Shown: piece after piece, positions 6,232 through 9,261 of the stretch
Layout: each line of letters opens with the position of its first letter
Numbering within the stretch: position 1 is the first letter of the stretch
From: UBA1227 sp964539045
Lineage (GTDB): Bacteria > Bacillota > Clostridia > Oscillospirales > Acutalibacteraceae
Assembly (NCBI GenBank): GCA_964539045.1
Contig: CAZIHW010000037.1
Coordinates: forward strand, 1-9,261
DNA length: 9,261 nt
Reading direction: 5' to 3'
Notes under the pieces: generated by a model
Database searches by the model: none
Told to the model about the DNA's origin: nothing
The model's input: the letters and a program-made list of their open reading frames with translations, nothing else
Translations under genes and position numbers: made by a program

Positions 6232-6867
6232 TTGAGTAATATTCCACAGTGGTCATGCGAAAAATTTGTTGATGAAACCTTCTCCAAAGCCCCCGTTCCC
6301 GGGGGCGGCGGAGTTGCCGCATTGGTGGGCAGTATAGGCACGGCTCTTGCCGGCATGGTATGCAATCTTACTACCGGAAAAAAGAAATATGCCGAATACG
6401 AGGAAAGTATTCAGAGAATAATAGCAGACGCAGAGACCTTAAAGGAAGACTTGCTGTCACAGATTGACAAGGATGCAGAAAACTTCCTGCCGCTTTCAAA
6501 ATGCTATGGCTTACCGGCCGAAACGGAAGAGGAAAAGAAGATAAAGGACGAAAAAATGCAGGCTGCATTGAAGGTCGCAATCTCCGCTCCTATCGAGATA
6601 GTAAGGATATCCTATAAGGCTATCAAACTCCATGAAGAACTTGCAGAAAAGGGCTCTAAACTTGCAGTTTCGGATGTCGGATGCGGTGTACTCTGCCTCA
6701 AGTCCGCCATGCAAATGGGTTGGCTCAATTGCATGATAAATTTAAAGTCAATCAAAGACGGAGATTTTGTAAAGTCAGTTGAAGATGAGTTGCTGCCGAT
6801 GATAGCAGACGGCGAAAAGCTCGCCGATGACATCTACGAAAACGTAAAGAATCAACTGGCTTATTGA
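6232..6867 (+). CDS. fchA: Methenyl-THF cyclohydrolase (cyclodeaminase/cyclohydrolase family)
   Basis: This 211-residue, mainly helical cytoplasmic protein belongs to the family shared with formiminotetrahydrofolate cyclodeaminase. In acetogens it hydrolyses or forms 5,10-methenyl-THF, interconverting it with 10-formyl-THF. The family signature PVPGGGG is at 21-27 and is followed by a hydrophobic AALVGSIGTALAGM helix. The second signature is SDVG (147-150) with the LNCMINLKSIKD segment (165-176). The start is TTG at 6232, eight bases after AAGGAGG (6218-6224); no better ATG exists, and the N-terminus aligns naturally from there. It sits between fhs and the folD-like gene. Because that FolD-like protein lacks the usual cyclohydrolase residues, this gene probably supplies the only cyclohydrolase of the operon. 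Formimino-THF cyclodeaminase activity is the alternative, but no formimino-generating gene is in view. Confidence 0.93.
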   Translation: MSNIPQWSCEKFVDETFSKAPVPGGGGVAALVGSIGTALAGMVCNLTTGKKKYAEYEESIQRIIADAETLKEDLLSQIDKDAENFLPLSKCYGLPAETEEEKKIKDEKMQAALKVAISAPIEIVRISYKAIKLHEELAEKGSKLAVSDVGCGVLCLKSAMQMGWLNCMINLKSIKDGDFVKSVEDELLPMIADGEKLADDIYENVKNQLAY

Positions 6868-6890
6868 TATTATTGCATTGATATTATTGC
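6863..6890. repeat. Perfect 14-bp tandem duplication spanning the fchA stop
   Basis: ATTGATATTATTGC is present twice, head to tail, at 6863-6876 and 6877-6890. The first copy contains the fchA TGA stop (6865-6867), and the second ends just before the AAAGGAG site of the next gene. The duplication lengthens the fchA-folD gap to 38 bases. It looks like a recent slippage event, with possible effect on translational coupling. Confidence 0.85.
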
Positions 6891-6905
6891 AAAGGAGATA
6901 CGAAA

Positions 6906-7883
6906 ATGGCTAATGTATTGGATTGTAAAGCTGTAGCTCAGTCTATTAAAGATGACTGCAAAGCACAGGCTGACGCTCTCCGCGCCAAAGGGATAATACC
7001 CAAGCTCGGCATCGTACGTGTCGGAGAAAAGGGACCTGATCTCTCGTATGAAAAGGGCGCAACAAAAACAATGGCAGAGGCAGGTATAGAAGTTGAAGTA
7101 TTTGCTATGCCGGCAGATGTTTCCCAGGAGGATTACATTGCAAAGTTCCGCGAGATAAATGCCGATCCGGCTATTCATGGTATTTTGGCATTCCGTCCGC
7201 TCGACAATATTGACGAAACTGTTGCTATATCGGAAAACCTCAGTGCCGTAAAGGACTGCGATGCATCAACAACAGAAAACATGGGTAAGGTAGTAATCAA
7301 TGACCCAACGGGACTTTATCCCTGCACTGCTGCTGCTATAATGGAAGTAATTGACTACTACGCAGATGAAATAAAGGCGCACACACGTAAAAATTACAAG
7401 CCCCTTGAGCTCGCAAAGCCGGGTCAGGAGGATGACGTATGCTGCGGACTGGATGTTTGTATCATAAACAACTCAAATGTTATAGGAAAGCCGCTTTCAA
7501 TGATGCTTACAAACCGTTTCGCTACAGTTTCCATAGTTCATCACCTCACACATGCAGAGGTTAAAAACGATTATATACACCGTGCGGATGTCGTAGTTGC
7601 TGCAACACCTTTTAAGGATTCCGTAACGGCTGACATGATCGGCGAAGACGCTATTGTAATCGATGCCGCAGTAGTTCGTGAAAAGGCTTTCGATGAAAAC
7701 GGAGAACCGATAATTAATGAAAAAACCGGCAGACAAAAGATCAACACATTTGGCTGCTGCTCGGCAGATGTAGAAGAAAAAGCTGCTTGGAAAACTCCGG
7801 TACCGGGTATCGGTGCCATAACATCTGCTCTCCTTGCAAAGAACCTCATAAAGGCTTGCAAGGTTCAAAACGGATTAAACTAA
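6906..7883 (+). CDS. folD: FolD-like methylene-THF dehydrogenase, probably lacking cyclohydrolase activity
   Basis: The 325-residue protein should oxidise or form 5,10-methylene-THF with a nicotinamide cofactor. The two-domain FolD layout is visible: VGEKGPDLSYEK (39-50), HGILAFRPLD (91-100), KDCDAS (116-121), PCT (139-141), the NNSNVIGKP cofactor loop (188-196) and TPVPGIGAIT (297-306). Several key positions differ from textbook FolD. Tyr48 is kept, but the residue four places on, normally the catalytic lysine, is A52. The QLPLP glutamine is replaced (F96). The DVDG motif reads DCDA, keeping D119. The GRS loop arginine is N189. The protein is also about 40 residues longer than usual, with extra sequence near 155-180 and 258-285. 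These changes suggest a dehydrogenase without cyclohydrolase activity, paired with FchA. AAAGGAG lies nine bases before the ATG. Family membership is certain; the functional reading is inference. Confidence 0.92.
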   Translation: MANVLDCKAVAQSIKDDCKAQADALRAKGIIPKLGIVRVGEKGPDLSYEKGATKTMAEAGIEVEVFAMPADVSQEDYIAKFREINADPAIHGILAFRPLDNIDETVAISENLSAVKDCDASTTENMGKVVINDPTGLYPCTAAAIMEVIDYYADEIKAHTRKNYKPLELAKPGQEDDVCCGLDVCIINNSNVIGKPLSMMLTNRFATVSIVHHLTHAEVKNDYIHRADVVVAATPFKDSVTADMIGEDAIVIDAAVVREKAFDENGEPIINEKTGRQKINTFGCCSADVEEKAAWKTPVPGIGAITSALLAKNLIKACKVQNGLN

Positions 7884-7898
7884 AAGGGGAGGTACCTT

Positions 7899-8567
7899 AT
7901 GATTATAAGCCAAAAGAAGCCCGTTGAAGAGCTTCTCTCAATGATTAAGGGTTACAAAAAGGTAGCTCTTGTAGGCTGTGGAAGCTGCGCAACCTCCTGC
8001 GAAACCGGCGGAGAGGCAGAGATGGCAGCCATGAAAGAGCTCCTCGAGGGAAAAGGAATCGAAGTTGTAGCTTGTATATATCCCGGTGAGAGCTGCCAGA
8101 AGATGCTTGTAAAAAAAGAACTCAAGGTTCTTAAAGATAGCGGTGTTGAAGCTATAATCTCACTTGCTTGCGGCGACGGAGCCCAGACAGTAGCTCAGGT
8201 TACAGACGTGCCCGTATTCCCGGCAAACAACACCATGTTCCTCGGACAGGTAGAGCGAATCGGTATATTTAATGAGATGTGCCGCATGTGCGGAGATTGC
8301 GTAATCGGACACACCGCCGGAATCTGTCCAATCACCAAATGCGCAAAGTCCCTTGTAAACGGACCCTGCGGTGGACAGAAGAACGGAAAATGCGAAGTAA
8401 ATCCGGAAAATGATTGCGCATGGATACTCATTTATAATAAAATGAAAGAGCAAGGTCGCGAACAGGAGTTTGTAGATCAATTGCTCGAGGATAAACCGCA
8501 CGGGGAACATGCATATCCGAGAACAGTAAATCTGAAAGAACAAAAGAAGGAGGCCACAGCAGAATGA
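7899..8567 (+). CDS. metV: Methylene-THF reductase zinc/iron-sulfur subunit MetV
   Basis: This 222-residue, cysteine-rich cytoplasmic protein matches the methylene-tetrahydrofolate reductase C-terminal-domain family, the partner of MetF in acetogens. The first half is a Rossmann-like unit with C27, C30, C34, C59, C66 and C91. The second half has the signature cluster CRMCGDC (128-134), then C143, C148, C157, C165 and C173 around ITKCAKSLVNGPCGG. Fourteen cysteines are visible in all. In studied acetogens MetV binds iron-sulfur and/or zinc and channels electrons to the flavin of MetF. It starts 15 bases after the folD-like stop with GGGGAGG (7886-7892) six bases before its ATG, and its stop overlaps the metF start (ATGA). 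Some acetogens carry rnfC2 before metV; here it is absent. The physiological electron donor is unknown. Confidence 0.93.
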   Translation: MIISQKKPVEELLSMIKGYKKVALVGCGSCATSCETGGEAEMAAMKELLEGKGIEVVACIYPGESCQKMLVKKELKVLKDSGVEAIISLACGDGAQTVAQVTDVPVFPANNTMFLGQVERIGIFNEMCRMCGDCVIGHTAGICPITKCAKSLVNGPCGGQKNGKCEVNPENDCAWILIYNKMKEQGREQEFVDQLLEDKPHGEHAYPRTVNLKEQKKEATAE

Positions 8568-9261
8568 GTGTTTTAAAAGAAGCTTTTGATGCGGGAAAAT
8601 TCGCCGTAACAGCAGAAATGGCGCCTCCTAAGGGCTACGATTTTTCACACCAGCTTGAGGATGCCCAACTCCTCAAGGGTAAGGTTCACGGAATAAATGT
8701 AACCGATATGCAGTCAGCTTGCCTTAAAGCGTCATCTATAGGCCTATGTGCAAAACTCAAAGAGGCCGGACTTGAGCCAATCATACAGATGACAGGACGC
8801 GACCGCAGCCGTATGGCCATAATGGGCGATTTACTTGCAGCCGCAGGTCTCGGTATCGACACCATGCTTGCGCTGACAGGAGATCATACAACAGTAGGTG
8901 ACTGTAAGGACTCAAAACCGGTATTCGATCTTGACTCCTGCGGAATTTTAAAGATGCTCTCAGAAATGGAAGCTACAAACAAAGACTGCGGAGGAAATGA
9001 TCTTGACGGTCCCGCACCTGTATTCTACAAGGGTGCCTGTGTAACACCTATCTATGAGCCTCAGATTATGCAGATAGCAAAGCTCAAGAAAAAGGTTGAT
9101 TGCGGTGCTAAGTACATACAGACTCAGGGTATTTTCGACATTGAAGCCCTCAAGAGATTTATGGATGCAGTTGAAAAAGCAAACATAGATGTTCATATCA
9201 TGGCAGGTATTATCCCGCTCAAGGCTGCAGGTATGGCTAAGTACATGAATGCAAATGTTCC
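8564..9261 (+). CDS. metF: Methylene-THF reductase catalytic subunit MetF, 3' end cut by window edge
   Basis: The first 232 codons are present; the gene continues past the right edge. The product is a flavin-dependent TIM-barrel enzyme reducing 5,10-methylene-THF to 5-methyl-THF, the last step of the folate methyl branch. The N-terminal TAEMAPPKG places E18 at the catalytic glutamate position of the family. GINVTDMQSA (about 45-54), LALTGDH (with the flavin-contacting aspartate) and GAKYIQTQGIFD (with the conserved glutamine-containing TQ strand) follow in the expected order. The start ATG overlaps the metV stop by four bases, and AAGGAGG lies about ten bases upstream inside metV, so the two subunits are likely translated in equal amounts. 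Family and partner are clear from sequence and position. Nothing abnormal is seen in the visible part. Confidence 0.95.
   Translation, partial: MSVLKEAFDAGKFAVTAEMAPPKGYDFSHQLEDAQLLKGKVHGINVTDMQSACLKASSIGLCAKLKEAGLEPIIQMTGRDRSRMAIMGDLLAAAGLGIDTMLALTGDHTTVGDCKDSKPVFDLDSCGILKMLSEMEATNKDCGGNDLDGPAPVFYKGACVTPIYEPQIMQIAKLKKKVDCGAKYIQTQGIFDIEALKRFMDAVEKANIDVHIMAGIIPLKAAGMAKYMNANV

Noticed and set aside
1..9261. Mobile element, phage, CRISPR, toxin-antitoxin or defence system
   Set aside because: No transposase, integrase, array of spaced repeats or matching gene is present. Every sizeable open region is explained by housekeeping or one-carbon metabolism genes, so I do not claim a new system here.

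Overview
The window looks like chromosomal DNA from an anaerobic, folate-rich member of the Clostridia (Bacillota). The signs are strong GGAGG-type ribosome binding sites, some TTG starts, and a compact cluster whose order formate-THF ligase, cyclohydrolase, dehydrogenase, MetV, MetF is typical of the methyl branch of the Wood-Ljungdahl pathway in acetogens and relatives. I cannot name a genus. I see no mobile element, phage, CRISPR array, tRNA or rRNA.

The left part (1-4148) is entirely on the minus strand. Reading in the direction of transcription (right to left), it holds 5-formyl-THF cyclo-ligase (3564-4148), a PaaK-type aryl-acid CoA ligase (2072-3379), a tandem ACT-domain protein (1624-2055), two abutting hairpins (1551-1612), a YqeG-type HAD phosphatase (997-1527), and an M24 Xaa-Pro peptidase that runs off the left edge (starts at 948). 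The PaaK/ACT pair forms one tight unit behind a plausible promoter at 3476-3504, which sits in an array of TTCGAA-like repeats.

The centre (4149-4530) is a 382-base divergent control region. It contains a candidate minus promoter for the cyclo-ligase, a candidate plus promoter for fhs (TATAAT at 4384-4389), direct repeats just upstream of that promoter, and a leader of about 135 nt with two mutually exclusive hairpins.

The right part (4531-9261) is a plus-strand operon: fhs, fchA, a folD-like gene, metV and metF (cut by the right edge). Together these take formate plus THF to 10-formyl-, 5,10-methenyl-, 5,10-methylene- and then 5-methyl-THF. They could equally run in the oxidative direction. 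The cyclo-ligase across the divergent region returns 5-formyl-THF to the same methenyl-THF pool, so both sides of the control region serve one-carbon folate metabolism.

The pathway itself is known. The most interesting point is that the FolD-like protein has lost the residues used for cyclohydrolase activity and the arginine linked to NADP binding. This suggests a dehydrogenase-only, perhaps NAD-linked enzyme that depends on the FchA encoded just upstream.
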